A stretch of DNA of 64,000 bases from Halobacteriovoraceae bacterium (GTDB taxonomy: Bacteria; Bdellovibrionota; Bacteriovoracia; Bacteriovoracales; Bacteriovoracaceae), in assembly GCA_002713145.1 (NCBI GenBank), contig PAVS01000014.1:186001-250000 (forward strand). The letters are read 5' to 3'. Below the pieces are notes generated by a model, which worked only from the letters and a program-made list of their open reading frames with translations, was not told the DNA's origin and searched no databases. Below, piece by piece: positions 45,323 through 55,217 of the stretch. A program made the translations under genes and the position numbers. Each line of letters begins with the position of its first letter. Within the stretch, counting starts at the first letter, position 1.

Positions 45323-45907
45323 ATGGATCTAGGAAAAAAAGTCTACCGCTCGACGGCCATCGCAACGATTAAGATGATGGCGATTGCTATTATTGTGGGG
45401 TTATTTTTTAATCTCTATTGGCAAACTTTTTATGATCCAGAGATCGCCTCATTATCAAACCCGACATTTAATGATCTCATTCAGTTTCATTTGAGACACC
45501 CTTATGACCTTTTGTCGTATATCTTTTTCATTCTTATCCCTTGTATCTATTTTGGCTTTATGAGGGGAGTGAATTTTTATGAAAATGGAATCTATATTAA
45601 TCGTGGTCTCCCTTTCTATAACACGATTGTTTTTTACGAAAATATTGAGCGTTACGAGATAGTTCAGCAAAACCTTTTTATGAGTGTGAAACGAAAGAAA
45701 GAGGGGGATGAAATCTTCTTTTCTATTAATAATGTGGATAGAGCTATAGCCATATTTGATCAACATGAAGTTCCAGGAGATCTTGTGAGCAAGTCGCGAA
45801 TTCCTATTAATATGAATTCTAAAGTACTTGTCTTTATTTTAACCGTAGGTGTCGCTGTTGGAGTTGGACAAATGTCCCTTTGGCTTTCAAGATTTCTTTT
45901 TCGTTAA
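45323..45907 (+). CDS. small membrane protein
   Basis: A 194-residue protein with spans at about 16-35, 62-80 and 165-186. The middle part is a PH-like or bPH2-like stretch (GIYINRGLPFYNTIVFYENIERYEIV), resembling the YdbS-type domain, but the match is weak. It starts 2 bases after kdsC and is likely co-transcribed. The convergent Sua5 gene overlaps its 3' end by 21 bases. Confidence 0.6.
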   Translation: MDLGKKVYRSTAIATIKMMAIAIIVGLFFNLYWQTFYDPEIASLSNPTFNDLIQFHLRHPYDLLSYIFFILIPCIYFGFMRGVNFYENGIYINRGLPFYNTIVFYENIERYEIVQQNLFMSVKRKKEGDEIFFSINNVDRAIAIFDQHEVPGDLVSKSRIPINMNSKVLVFILTVGVAVGVGQMSLWLSRFLFR

Positions 45908-46828
45908 AAAACTGGCAGCTTTTTCGAGGCGATTTAAAATTCCGGCCCACTCATCAAGTTCAGACCAAGCACTTTCTAGCGGAATCAAAATACAACTGGC
46001 ATCTTGGTCACACTCACGCAATTTATCATATAACTCTCTTGCGCACATATATGGCTCACTATTTAGGGTGAGCACATTGGGGTTTTGCATTACCTCTTGA
46101 GGAATATGCGAGGTGTCGGCTAGTTTTATATCATAAAGATCATACATTAATATCACAGGAAGCTTAGGCATATAATGGTGCTTAAGTTGTCCAGGGGCCA
46201 CTGGGCTCTCACTCATACTCACCGGGACTTCGAAATCATTGAGCTTTAAAGCATTTTCAATTTGTTTCTTAGTGATCATGCCAGGACGATAAATTTTTAT
46301 TTCATGGTTAAAGACACCCACGACTGTGGATTCAATTCCTATTCGGCAAGGACCACCCTCAACCACATGGAGGCCAGGAAACTCTAATTGCACGTGTTCT
46401 TTTTTGGTTGGTGAGGTCTTTTTAAACTTATTAGCACTGGGAGCGGCTACAGGATGACCCAGCTTGGAAATAATTTCTAAGGCCTGAGGATGCTCTGGCA
46501 TACGCAAACCCACCGAATCAAGTCCACTAGTGATCATTGGGTTAAGATCATCATTTTTAGGAACAACGATAGTGAGAGGTCCTGGCCAGAAAGTTTGAGT
46601 CAAAAGATCACAGAGAGAATTCCAGTTTTTAGCATATCGCTTTGCCTGCTCCAGGGAACTGACATGGACGATAAGGGGGTCGAAAAAGGGTCTTTCTTTG
46701 GTTTTGAAAATGAGCTCAATGCCAACAGGAGACTCAATTGATGCAGCCAGTCCATAAACTGTTTCAGTAGGCATACCCACCACGCCATCGGATTTAAGAA
46801 TTTGAACGGCTTCTTCAATTTGATTCAT
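45887..46828 (-). CDS. threonylcarbamoyl-AMP synthase
   Basis: A 313-residue Sua5/TsaC enzyme that makes the threonylcarbamoyl-AMP used for the t6A37 tRNA modification. The YrdC domain has VGMPTETVYGLAA (15-27), and KTKERPFFDPLIVHV, and ATSANKFK-like PSANKFKKTSP. A C-terminal Sua5 extension (about 215-313) is present, so it is the long form. It starts 30 bases from the next plus gene region. Confidence 0.93.
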   Translation of the reverse strand: MNQIEEAVQILKSDGVVGMPTETVYGLAASIESPVGIELIFKTKERPFFDPLIVHVSSLEQAKRYAKNWNSLCDLLTQTFWPGPLTIVVPKNDDLNPMITSGLDSVGLRMPEHPQALEIISKLGHPVAAPSANKFKKTSPTKKEHVQLEFPGLHVVEGGPCRIGIESTVVGVFNHEIKIYRPGMITKKQIENALKLNDFEVPVSMSESPVAPGQLKHHYMPKLPVILMYDLYDIKLADTSHIPQEVMQNPNVLTLNSEPYMCARELYDKLRECDQDASCILIPLESAWSELDEWAGILNRLEKAASFLTKKKS

Positions 46829-46917
46829 GGGAACTTAATAGTTGTATTTATTAAGTTTTGCAAATAAATGATGAGAATACTTGCGTATGCGATGCATTAT
46901 CTGCTAAAAACTCTGCT

Positions 46918-47172
46918 ATGGATTTTACAAAATTACAAAACCTATTAGACGAACAAGTGAATTGGCCTGAGCACTACCAATTTAAATTTGTGGTTAAATC
47001 TGAAAAAAAAATGCAGGTGCTTGAGCTTCTCGATGAGCACCATGTCTCTGAAAAATTATCTCGCAATGGAAAATACACCAGTATTACCAGTAAAAAACTT
47101 CTCCATTCTAGTGATGAAGTCATTCAAGTTTACGAAAAAATGAGTAAAATAGAGGGTGTTATTTCACTTTAA
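46918..47172 (+). CDS. DUF493 family protein (YbeD-like)
   Basis: An 84-residue soluble alpha-beta protein. The pattern FKFVVKSEKK (first strand), DEHHVSEKLSRNGKYTSIT and VIQVYEKMSKIEGVISL matches DUF493/YbeD, which has an ACT-like ferredoxin fold. The ATG at 46918 is preferred; an extension to 46858 is Cys-rich and lacks support. Function unknown. The gpsA gene begins 16 bases later. Confidence 0.8.
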   Translation: MDFTKLQNLLDEQVNWPEHYQFKFVVKSEKKMQVLELLDEHHVSEKLSRNGKYTSITSKKLLHSSDEVIQVYEKMSKIEGVISL

Positions 47173-47187
47173 ACGAAAGGATTTCCT

Positions 47188-48219
47188 TTGAAGTTTCAAT
47201 CAGCGCTCGTATTTGGGGGAGGAGCTTTTGGTACCTCCATGGCTTCAATACTGGCAGAGAATTTTGAACAAGTTATCATTCTTGTTAGATCACAAGATGT
47301 TTATGATTCAATAAATAGTGGCGAGAACAGTGTATATCTTCCTGGTCAAAAATTAGCCAAAAATATATGTGCTGCCCTTAGCTGGGAGGAAGTTGAAAAA
47401 AGAGGTGAGAATAAGAAAATAGAACTTCTTATTAATGGTTTGCCTACCTCTGCGATCACTCCATTTTATAAGCAAAATGAAAAAAGAGTGGAATCTTTTT
47501 TAGAAAATAATATTCCACTGGTTTCTATTTCTAAAGGAATTGACCCAGAAACTTTGGAGATGAGTGATGATCTTTTTCAACATCGCTTCCCTCATCTTGA
47601 AGAGAAGATCACTTATTTATCAGGTCCTTCTTTTGCCAGTGAGATTATAGATAAACAAGTGACAATCGTCTCACTTGCGGGAAAACATCCGGATATACTG
47701 CTTGATGTCTGCAAAAAAATGAACACCAATTATTTCAAAGTTATGCCGACTTATGACATCAAAGGAGTTCTTCTCGGTGGAGCCCTCAAAAACATACTTG
47801 CGATTGCGGGCGGGATGTTAGAAGGTCTCGGTTATAACCATAATACCAGAGCTGCTATGATTACTCGGGGAATAAATGAGATGCTGAGATTTGGGAAAGT
47901 TTTTAATGCCAGACCTGAGACGTTTTATTCATTTGCCGGGATGGGGGATCTTATTCTTACCACAACAAGTAAGCTCTCTCGAAATAAATCTTTTGGACTT
48001 GAGATTGCTAAATCAGATAAGTCTCCAGAGGATATTATCGCTTCTCAGCGTTCAGTGGTTGAGGGATATAAAACCACAATGGCCGCTTATACATTGGCCC
48101 AAAAATATAAAATCAGAGCGCCGCTTTTCGATGGCATTTATCAAGTGCTTTACAATAATGTTCCCCCAGAGAAAGTTTTACTTAAACTTATGACTCTGCC
48201 AATTAGGGGAGTTGAATAA
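47188..48219 (+). CDS. gpsA: glycerol-3-phosphate dehydrogenase [NAD(P)+]
   Basis: A 343-residue cytosolic enzyme that reduces dihydroxyacetone phosphate to sn-glycerol-3-phosphate for phospholipid synthesis. The dinucleotide-binding motif FGGGAFGTSMAS is at 9-20, then SKGI (115-118), GPSFASEI, and the catalytic KNILAIAGGMLEGLGYNHNTRAA. Start is TTG at 47188, with AAAGGA 6 bases upstream. Confidence 0.95.
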   Translation: MKFQSALVFGGGAFGTSMASILAENFEQVIILVRSQDVYDSINSGENSVYLPGQKLAKNICAALSWEEVEKRGENKKIELLINGLPTSAITPFYKQNEKRVESFLENNIPLVSISKGIDPETLEMSDDLFQHRFPHLEEKITYLSGPSFASEIIDKQVTIVSLAGKHPDILLDVCKKMNTNYFKVMPTYDIKGVLLGGALKNILAIAGGMLEGLGYNHNTRAAMITRGINEMLRFGKVFNARPETFYSFAGMGDLILTTTSKLSRNKSFGLEIAKSDKSPEDIIASQRSVVEGYKTTMAAYTLAQKYKIRAPLFDGIYQVLYNNVPPEKVLLKLMTLPIRGVE

Positions 48220-48220
48220 T

Positions 48221-49453
48221 TTAGTGTTCGAAAACTTCGACTTTTTGATCTGCTCCAATGACGACTTCTTTGGGGCGGTTACGAAGATTATAAGTCGAAG
48301 ACATGGAATGTCCGTATGCTCCTACATCAAGCACTGCAATTAAATCATTCTTTTGTAGCTCTTGTATTTTGTAGTTTGAAGCAAATGAGCAGGATGTCTC
48401 ACATATAGGCCCCACAATTTCAGTGGTCACTTCTTTCTTATCTTCATCTTTGCTGAGGGGAACAATTTTATGAAAAGCTTCATAAAGCGAGGTCCGAACA
48501 AAATCATTCATCCCCCCATCGACGATGACAAAGCGACATCCATCTGATTTTTTTGTGCGCACAACTTTTGTAATAAAGAGTCCAGAGCTAGCCGAGATAA
48601 AGCGCCCTGGTTCAAAAACAATTGTAGGCTTTGGCTTCAAACCTTTAAGTCCTTTTTTCAGGGTTTTCGCCACTGTCTTCATATAAACATCAAGTGCGTT
48701 AAAGTTTTGTTCTTTATAATAATTGACGCCGAGACCACCACCCACATCAATAAACTCCAAAGGAAAATCGAGCTCGTGGGCTATTTCGCAAACTTCAGCA
48801 ATAGCCTTCTTAGTGGCCTTAAAATCCGTGAGCTGGCTACCAATATGAACAGAGAGCCCTTTCAATTGAACGTGCTTGAGTTCGGGAAGTTCATTTTTAA
48901 TAAATTTAAGAATATCTTTTTTAAGAATCCCAAATTTATGAGTTTTATAACCGGTAGAGATATAGCGATGGGTTTTAACGTTGACTATAGGATTCACTCT
49001 AAAAGCAAAACGCGCCGTTTTTCCCATCTCTTCAGCAAGTTGATTAATTTCTCTAAGCTCCTCAAAAGACTCAACATTAAAAGAATAAATATTTTGTTTA
49101 AGAGCGTATTTTATTTCTGCTTCAGTTTTCCCGACACCAGAGAAGACAATTTTGTTGGGGTTACAGCCGTTCTCAAGGGCCCTTTTCAATTCACCACCTG
49201 AAACAATATCTGCACCAGCACCTTCTTTAAATAAAGCTTGAAGAAGATGAGGGTTGGGGTTGGCCTTAAGAGCAAAGCATATTTGTTGATCAAAAATTTT
49301 ATACTCAAGTGCTTGTTGTCTAAAACGTTGGTATTGGTTGATTATATCTTGAGCAAAGTAGAGGTAAAAAGGAGTGGGGTAATCACTCGCAATTTTTGCA
49401 ATATTATTTTCGCCAAAGTGTAATTCGTTATTTTGATAATCTAATGAACCCAT
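48221..49453 (-). CDS. lysA: diaminopimelate decarboxylase
   Basis: A 410-residue PLP enzyme for the last step of lysine synthesis. The PLP lysine is in FALKANPNP (about 60), HIGSQ is present, and the CETSC motif (PICETSCSFA) and EPGR (FEPGRF) are diagnostic. It converges on gpsA with a 1-base gap and is 1 base from dsbD in the same direction. Confidence 0.95.
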   Translation of the reverse strand: MGSLDYQNNELHFGENNIAKIASDYPTPFYLYFAQDIINQYQRFRQQALEYKIFDQQICFALKANPNPHLLQALFKEGAGADIVSGGELKRALENGCNPNKIVFSGVGKTEAEIKYALKQNIYSFNVESFEELREINQLAEEMGKTARFAFRVNPIVNVKTHRYISTGYKTHKFGILKKDILKFIKNELPELKHVQLKGLSVHIGSQLTDFKATKKAIAEVCEIAHELDFPLEFIDVGGGLGVNYYKEQNFNALDVYMKTVAKTLKKGLKGLKPKPTIVFEPGRFISASSGLFITKVVRTKKSDGCRFVIVDGGMNDFVRTSLYEAFHKIVPLSKDEDKKEVTTEIVGPICETSCSFASNYKIQELQKNDLIAVLDVGAYGHSMSSTYNLRNRPKEVVIGADQKVEVFEH

Positions 49454-49454
49454 A

Positions 49455-51596
49455 TTATAAATTCTTTTTTATTTTCCCAATTGATATCGTTTCTCCAAGT
49501 GAAATCACTTGCCCGTCAGGTTTTATCATAAAGTAGGCTGGGACTCCAACAATATTATGAGATCTCAAAAACTGTGTAATTTTATCATCCCTTTTTGTCC
49601 AATCGCCTTCAAGTAAAGTCATTTTTTTTGCTGTCACAATTTCTTGAAAATCTTCTGTCTCTAAAACCAGCTTTTTATTTACCTTACAAGTAAGACACCA
49701 GCTCGCCGTGAAATTAATAAAAGCATAGCCTTTAGAGGACTTTACTTTTTTCATCTGATCTTGACTCCAAGGAACCCATTTCATTTGTCCGGTTTGGACT
49801 TGAGAGCTGGTGTTGGGTTTTGTAGAAAAAGCAGATTCATTTAAAAGATTAATTACGAGTAAAAGAGGGATGAGAAAGGCTATGAAATTCATCAAGATGT
49901 TTTTAGAAATAGATTTTCGAAAATAAAAACCGAAAAAAATCATCACAAGGACAGTGTTGATGTAGATACCATAATGACCTAGGTTCATAAGTCCAGCGAG
50001 GACATCATAAAGCCACACCGCTGTGAGAAGAAGAGTGAGGCCCAAAAGTTTTTTTAACTTATCCATCCATAGCCCAGGCTTAGGAAGAAACTTAATCATA
50101 GCTGGAAAAAAAGCAGTCAATATAAAAGGGAAGGCTAACCCAATTCCAACAAAAGAAAAAATAAGATAGATATTAAGAGTTGTTGTGGTAAAAGCAAAAG
50201 GGAGTGCAGAGCCTAAGAAAGGTGCCGAGCAAGGGGTTGATAAAATGGTTGCCAAGACACCATTGGTGAAATCACCCCAGACGCCTTTTTTGATTTGTTT
50301 ATTCCCAAGAGTTTTTCCACCAGGGGTGACAAATTCAAAAAGTCCCAACATATTGAGGGCCATGATATATATGAGCACCAACATAAAGAAAACAAACAGA
50401 GCTGATTGCAGTTGGAAACCCCATCCAATTTGCTCACCACTTATTTTTAATGCAAAGACCACTGTGGCAAGAACCATAAAAGAGATAAGAACACCTAAGG
50501 TATAAAACATATTATGCTTAAAGATAGACTTCTTACTTTCATCACTATGAATGATGAGTCCAAAAAGTTTGAGTGAGATCACCGGCAATACACATGGCAT
50601 CAGGTTGAGAATAAGTCCACCTAGGAAAGCAAAAAGGATATATTTGAAAATAGAGGAAGTTTTTATTTTCTGAGAGCTTGCTTCAATCGTTGATTTTTTG
50701 AGCCCACCGAGTGTGCTTTTTAGTTGGTCATAGCCATTCACGGAAAATTGAGAAAATGAACGGCTGATAATATTTTTCTTCCCTTGGGGGTATTGAACTA
50801 AGTATTTCATGGAGATAGGCTTTGCAAACTCCCCTGACTTTGGAAGTGGCAATTCAGGGTCTTCGTAAATTCCATCCCAATCAAGGAGAAAACGCCCATA
50901 AATGATTTGGTTCTCTTTATCGAGGAAGATCTCCTCGTGCTTAAAGGTTAAGGGAAAGGCTTGGTAGGGTGTGACGATATTATGTTTCTTAGGTAGAGAG
51001 TTAAAATCTGCTCCCTCAATCATATAAACCAACGCCAACTCATTTTCATTTTCTGTTTTATAGAGAAAGAAATTTAAAGGAGAGGTTTCTGCGACCTGAG
51101 GAAGGTCATTAAATATGGTTATGAGTTCATCTTCGTTCAGTAGTGAAGAGTTGTTGCCAGTTCCTTCATTAGAAATTTGAACAGTGATTTCTTTTTGTTC
51201 ATCAAGACAGATATTTTTACAAACGAGCCATTTGGCTAAAATACTTAATTTTTTTCCATATAAGGATTTCGGGATATCAAAAAAGAGAGCATAATCTCCA
51301 CTATAACCATAGGCCCAAAGATTTCCTTGTTCAATATAGCGCTTGGGGGCAGGCCATGGGTAATCATTTAGTTTAGTCTCACTCTCATCTACCTTAAAAA
51401 AGGTTTTTATTGCCAGTCCCGCATCACCAGGATTTTTCCAATAAGTATGCCAATCTTTTTTATTTTGAAAGCTAAGGGCAAGTATGGATTTATCGTTATG
51501 TTTAAAAACCTTTGCTCCGATATCTACATATTTATTAGGATTAGCGAAAGCCGAGATAAATATAAACTGAAAAAGAAAAAATAATCTGTACAACAC
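49455..51596 (-). CDS. thiol:disulfide interchange protein, DsbD/ScsB type
   Basis: A 713-residue inner-membrane protein: signal peptide, an N-terminal periplasmic domain with VCKNIC (about 127-132), eight membrane helices (about 318-590) with Cys-Pro elements (NLMPCVLPV and STPCSAPF), and a C-terminal thioredoxin domain with ASWCLTCK. It passes electrons from cytosolic thioredoxin to periplasmic disulfides. The N-terminal domain with a CXXXC motif resembles ScsB rather than E. coli DsbD. It may share a transcript with lysA. Confidence 0.88.
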   Translation of the reverse strand: MLYRLFFLFQFIFISAFANPNKYVDIGAKVFKHNDKSILALSFQNKKDWHTYWKNPGDAGLAIKTFFKVDESETKLNDYPWPAPKRYIEQGNLWAYGYSGDYALFFDIPKSLYGKKLSILAKWLVCKNICLDEQKEITVQISNEGTGNNSSLLNEDELITIFNDLPQVAETSPLNFFLYKTENENELALVYMIEGADFNSLPKKHNIVTPYQAFPLTFKHEEIFLDKENQIIYGRFLLDWDGIYEDPELPLPKSGEFAKPISMKYLVQYPQGKKNIISRSFSQFSVNGYDQLKSTLGGLKKSTIEASSQKIKTSSIFKYILFAFLGGLILNLMPCVLPVISLKLFGLIIHSDESKKSIFKHNMFYTLGVLISFMVLATVVFALKISGEQIGWGFQLQSALFVFFMLVLIYIMALNMLGLFEFVTPGGKTLGNKQIKKGVWGDFTNGVLATILSTPCSAPFLGSALPFAFTTTTLNIYLIFSFVGIGLAFPFILTAFFPAMIKFLPKPGLWMDKLKKLLGLTLLLTAVWLYDVLAGLMNLGHYGIYINTVLVMIFFGFYFRKSISKNILMNFIAFLIPLLLVINLLNESAFSTKPNTSSQVQTGQMKWVPWSQDQMKKVKSSKGYAFINFTASWCLTCKVNKKLVLETEDFQEIVTAKKMTLLEGDWTKRDDKITQFLRSHNIVGVPAYFMIKPDGQVISLGETISIGKIKKNL

Positions 51597-51631
51597 TTTT
51601 AACTCCTTAATGCAGCTAGTATAATAGCGGC

Positions 51632-52435
51632 ATGAGTGAACTTGATAACGATGTTTTTCCTCAAAAAATTATATGCCTTACTGAGGAGTCCGTCGAGACA
51701 TTGTACCTTTTAAAAAGAGAGTCCCTCATAAGAGGTGTCTCTGCCTTTGCTAAAAGACCTGACGAAGCGCAAAAACTCCCTAAAGTGAGTTTTTTTACGA
51801 GCTCTAATTATAAAAAAATATCGGCTCTCAAACCAGATTTAATTATAGGACATTCAGATATTCAAAAAGATATTGCAAGAGACTTGATAGAACTCGGACA
51901 TAATGTCTTTATTGCTAATCATCGCTCCTTAACTGGAATTCTGGGCTATATCGGGCTTTTAGCGAGAATGGTTGCTGCCCAAGAGGCGGGCAAGTTATTG
52001 GTAGATAAGCTTAGAACGAAGCTAGAAGAGACAAAAAAATTAACACAAAATTTACAGAATAAACCCAAGGTTTATTTTGAAGAATGGGATGAACCTCTGA
52101 TAAGTTCTATTCAGTGGGTGAGTGAGCTCATTGACATCTGCGGTTTTGAACCTATCTTTAGCAATAGATCCCAGGGGATTTTGGCCAAAGATCGGTTTGT
52201 GACTCACGATGAAATTATAGCGGCCAACCCTGATATTATATTTGCTTGTTGGTGTGGAAAAAAAGCTGACCTCAAGAGCATAGCCATGAGAAAAGGTTAT
52301 GAGCAAATAAATGCAATAAAAAATGGAAAAGTCTTTGAGTTGGCGCCAGAAGTTTTTTTACAACCAGGACCAGCGCCAATCATAGATGGAATAGATATAT
52401 TACTTAGTTTTAACTATGCATTAAACGGAGAGTAA
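51632..52435 (+). CDS. cobalamin/iron-type substrate-binding protein (BtuF-like), no signal peptide
   Basis: A 267-residue BtuF/FhuD fold protein: KIICLTEESVETLYLLK, then VSFFTSSNYKKISALKPDLIIGH, IANHRSLTGILGYIGLLARMVAA, WDEPLISSIQWVSELIDICG, and NPDIIFACWCG. These are typical of the cobalamin-binding family. No N-terminal signal peptide or lipobox is present in this or an upstream in-frame extension, so it appears cytosolic. Adjacent to an exported Hsp20-like gene (1 base). Confidence 0.82.
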   Translation: MSELDNDVFPQKIICLTEESVETLYLLKRESLIRGVSAFAKRPDEAQKLPKVSFFTSSNYKKISALKPDLIIGHSDIQKDIARDLIELGHNVFIANHRSLTGILGYIGLLARMVAAQEAGKLLVDKLRTKLEETKKLTQNLQNKPKVYFEEWDEPLISSIQWVSELIDICGFEPIFSNRSQGILAKDRFVTHDEIIAANPDIIFACWCGKKADLKSIAMRKGYEQINAIKNGKVFELAPEVFLQPGPAPIIDGIDILLSFNYALNGE

Positions 52436-52436
52436 A

Positions 52437-53003
52437 ATGAAATATGTCATGCTTTTAACAATGATTTTTAGCTTAACCGCTTTTGCTCAAACCAGAGAAG
52501 AACTTATTCAAGAGTATATGAAAGAGCGTAATAAAATGATGAGAGAAATTATGGATATGTTCAACGAGGATTTGGATACCATGATGGAAGATGATTTTTT
52601 TGAAAAAGACGTGAATAGTTTTTTTTCAGATAAAAGTTTTTTAGGGGGATCTCAAAGTGTGACTGTTGAGCAGAACTATGAAAAAGATGGATCCATTTCA
52701 GTGATCATCACTCCCAAAGATAAGAATATTCAACTGGATATTAGCACTGAGAACAATATGATCACGATAAAAAGTGAAACAAAAATAGTCGATGAAAACT
52801 CCCAGGCAGGAAATACTTTTAAAAGTATGAGCACAAGTTCGATGACGAAATCTATCGCCATCCCTCGAGGGTATACGGCTAAAGCTCCGACTCAAGAAGG
52901 TGAGGGGATAAAAATTTCTCTTGTACCTACTGATTCAGTGAAAAAATTAGCTCCTCAGAAGAATAAGACACCCGTTAAGCCTGTTGATCAAAGTATGATC
53001 TAA
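52437..53003 (+). CDS. exported small heat-shock protein-like chaperone
   Basis: A 188-residue protein: signal peptide to AFAQ (18), a Met/Glu/Asp-rich helix (EYMKERNKMMREIMDMFNED), then a beta-sandwich segment KDKNIQLDISTENNMITIKSET matching the start of an alpha-crystallin core. A later SMTKSIAIPRG and EGEGIKISLV complete the core, and the C-terminal tail is basic. Exported Hsp20 proteins are rare. It overlaps the following convergent gene by 4 bases. Confidence 0.65.
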   Translation: MKYVMLLTMIFSLTAFAQTREELIQEYMKERNKMMREIMDMFNEDLDTMMEDDFFEKDVNSFFSDKSFLGGSQSVTVEQNYEKDGSISVIITPKDKNIQLDISTENNMITIKSETKIVDENSQAGNTFKSMSTSSMTKSIAIPRGYTAKAPTQEGEGIKISLVPTDSVKKLAPQKNKTPVKPVDQSMI

Positions 53004-53956
53004 GGATTTTCTACGTACTGGACAATGACTTTAAATCCAAAGTCAGAATGTCTGCAATCGATATCCCCCTCCGCATTAGTGTCATCATCGCCAGTCGCAA
53101 CAAAACCAAATTTGAGATGAGTATCATGGGTGCTGCGTGCTTCTTTTTCGTTTAAGAGCCCTATCTTTACTATTTCGAGATCTGGTATATCGAGTTTAAT
53201 TCTTCCTTTTTCCTGGGTTTTAGGAACATGACATTTTTTCTTATTTAATCCCGTTCCCAAACAGTAATGAGGGGTTAAATATCTGTTATAGTCTAAATTA
53301 TACAAAGAGTTTTTACCTAACCATTTGTATTCAGTTAAACCATAATCATTAACTTTAAGTCCTCTGTGGCGATAAAGTTTTGAGGGTGAATTCTCAGAAT
53401 AATCTGTACTCATCATTAATACATAATCATTGAGGGTGAGAAAAATTTCATCATCATATTGCATGGACTGTTCTTCAAACTCAAACTTCATCCCACACAC
53501 AGTGACATTTTCTTTTAATTTTAATGTTTGATATTGTTCAGTTCTGGCCCTGATATACATATTTTTAATGGGACCATTGCCTTGCGCATTGAGATCATTT
53601 ACATGGTGGCCTGTTTTATTAAAGTGGCAGCCCATGGTGGCTGGAAAAAATATCTCTTCATGGCTTTCAAGCAATTGACCTCTTGCTTTAGCATTCTGAC
53701 AGGTTTTATGGACTGATCCTATTTCTAAGTCAGTGAGTTCCTCTTGAGGTTCTTGAGGTGTTGGTTCCAATTCTTCACCTGAGCTTTCAACAGTCTCAGC
53801 TGCTTCGTCTGAACTGCTTGATTTTTTATCGTCTTTTGATTTCTTATCGATGGGTTTAGTGACTGCATAATCAGTGGCAGGTTGATTGGGTCTACACCCA
53901 GTTATAAGGAGAGTGGTGAGAGCGAGAACGAGCAAGTTTAACTTTGAGTAGGTCAT
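53000..53956 (-). CDS. lipoprotein
   Basis: A 318-residue lipoprotein with lipobox LITGC (21). An acidic Ser/Glu-rich linker (about 35-75) is followed by a compact Cys-containing domain (CQNAK, MGCHFN, VCGMKF, HYCLGTGLNKKKC, DIDCRHS). At least six cysteines are spread across it, so disulfide-stabilised. Not recognised; surface exposure is possible. Confidence 0.6.
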   Translation of the reverse strand: MTYSKLNLLVLALTTLLITGCRPNQPATDYAVTKPIDKKSKDDKKSSSSDEAAETVESSGEELEPTPQEPQEELTDLEIGSVHKTCQNAKARGQLLESHEEIFFPATMGCHFNKTGHHVNDLNAQGNGPIKNMYIRARTEQYQTLKLKENVTVCGMKFEFEEQSMQYDDEIFLTLNDYVLMMSTDYSENSPSKLYRHRGLKVNDYGLTEYKWLGKNSLYNLDYNRYLTPHYCLGTGLNKKKCHVPKTQEKGRIKLDIPDLEIVKIGLLNEKEARSTHDTHLKFGFVATGDDDTNAEGDIDCRHSDFGFKVIVQYVENP

Positions 53957-54059
53957 GATGGTTACATCCTTATTTATCCTTGTTGACGCAATATGCCATA
54001 AATGCCTTGAGTTTTCATCCTCAGAGAGCTTAACTGGTAAAAAATTCAGGGTGAGATGC

Positions 54060-55019
54060 TTAAGAGCGTTCCCATTCTGGGATTTCTGAGATTTCGTCTC
54101 TCATTTTACGATAAGATGCCAGGCGGCTTAGAATGATTTTATCTCCCTCATCATTGGGATCAAGGGCATGGAAAGCACATCCTTTGGAGCTTTCTTGATG
54201 TTTACAATCCTTAAACTTACAGGCCTGAAAATAAGGATGGAGTTCAGCAAAATATCCACTTAGCTCCTCAAGGGGGAGGTCTGACACAGCAAGGGAGCGA
54301 ATACCTGGGGAGTCTATGATATAAAAGTCATCGAGATCAACGATTTCGGCCCATGTGGTGGTGTGGGCCCCTTTATCTACTCCCTTAGCTAGTCTGGCAC
54401 TCACTAATTCAATCTTGCCTTCGCTCAATGAGCTAATAATTTTGCTTTTTCCAACTCCTGATTGTCCCAAGCAAATAGTCGTGAGGTCTTTGAGAAGCTT
54501 TTTTAACACTTCAAGGTTTTGATAATAAGGAGAGTCTTCATTATTGGATACTTCAAAGAAGTTGACCCCAATAAGCTCTAATTTCTTTTTTTCAAGTTCT
54601 AGGTCAAACTGGTCTTCAAATTCATCCATTTTATTAAAGATGACGATGGCAGGGATCTCCCATTCGCAGGCCCGAGCTAAATAGCGATCAATAAGAAAAG
54701 GTTTGTACTTTGGGTTTGAAACAGAGCTGACGATCATAATGAGATCTACATTGCTAGCAATCACCTTTTTTTTGTTGGTGCGAATAATCTTACGAAAGAT
54801 TTCATTTTTCCGTTCACACAGCTCAACTATCTCGTATCTCTCATCTGCTTCTTGTTGGCGAATCATAACGTGATCGCCCACCACTAAATGCTCATTTTTG
54901 AGAATTTCACGCAAGCTCGTGGCCTTAACGGTTTCGTGGGAGTGCAAGAGCAGGCAATCAAACTCACGTTTTGCCGATCGAATTATTTTTGCCTGTTGCA
55001 ATGGATTCTGCTCATTCAT
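54060..55019 (-). CDS. rsgA: ribosome small-subunit biogenesis GTPase RsgA
   Basis: A 319-residue circularly permuted GTPase acting in 30S maturation. N-terminal OB-like region with GDHVMI; G4 FNKMD, then G1 GQSGVGKSK and G3 DSPGIRSL; C-terminal zinc site CKFKDCKHQESSKGCAFH. Start ATG at 55019; a longer frame running into the tRNA region is a shadow. Confidence 0.94.
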   Translation of the reverse strand: MNEQNPLQQAKIIRSAKREFDCLLLHSHETVKATSLREILKNEHLVVGDHVMIRQQEADERYEIVELCERKNEIFRKIIRTNKKKVIASNVDLIMIVSSVSNPKYKPFLIDRYLARACEWEIPAIVIFNKMDEFEDQFDLELEKKKLELIGVNFFEVSNNEDSPYYQNLEVLKKLLKDLTTICLGQSGVGKSKIISSLSEGKIELVSARLAKGVDKGAHTTTWAEIVDLDDFYIIDSPGIRSLAVSDLPLEELSGYFAELHPYFQACKFKDCKHQESSKGCAFHALDPNDEGDKIILSRLASYRKMRDEISEIPEWERS

Positions 55020-55114
55020 AATAAAAAAGATACCATAAACATCTGAAAAGAGTACACTTGTAGGTTGACAATTATGACCATATCCATTATTTTTTTCTGA
55101 TCCAAACAGATTGC

Positions 55115-55191
55115 GCAGTCGTAGCTCAGCTGGATAGAGCATCCGCCTTCTAAGCGGACGGTCGCTGGTTCGAATCCAGCCGACTGTGCCA
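55115..55191 (+). tRNA. tRNA-Arg (anticodon TCT)
   Basis: Acceptor GCAGTCG pairs with CGACTGT (one G-U), then discriminator G and encoded CCA. The anticodon arm TCCGC-CTTCTAA-GCGGA gives anticodon TCT, reading AGA. The T arm GCTGG-TTCGAAT-CCAGC is regular. It lies between two minus-strand genes. Confidence 0.94.
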
Positions 55192-55217
55192 TTTTACTCA
55201 CCTCTTAAAACACTGAC

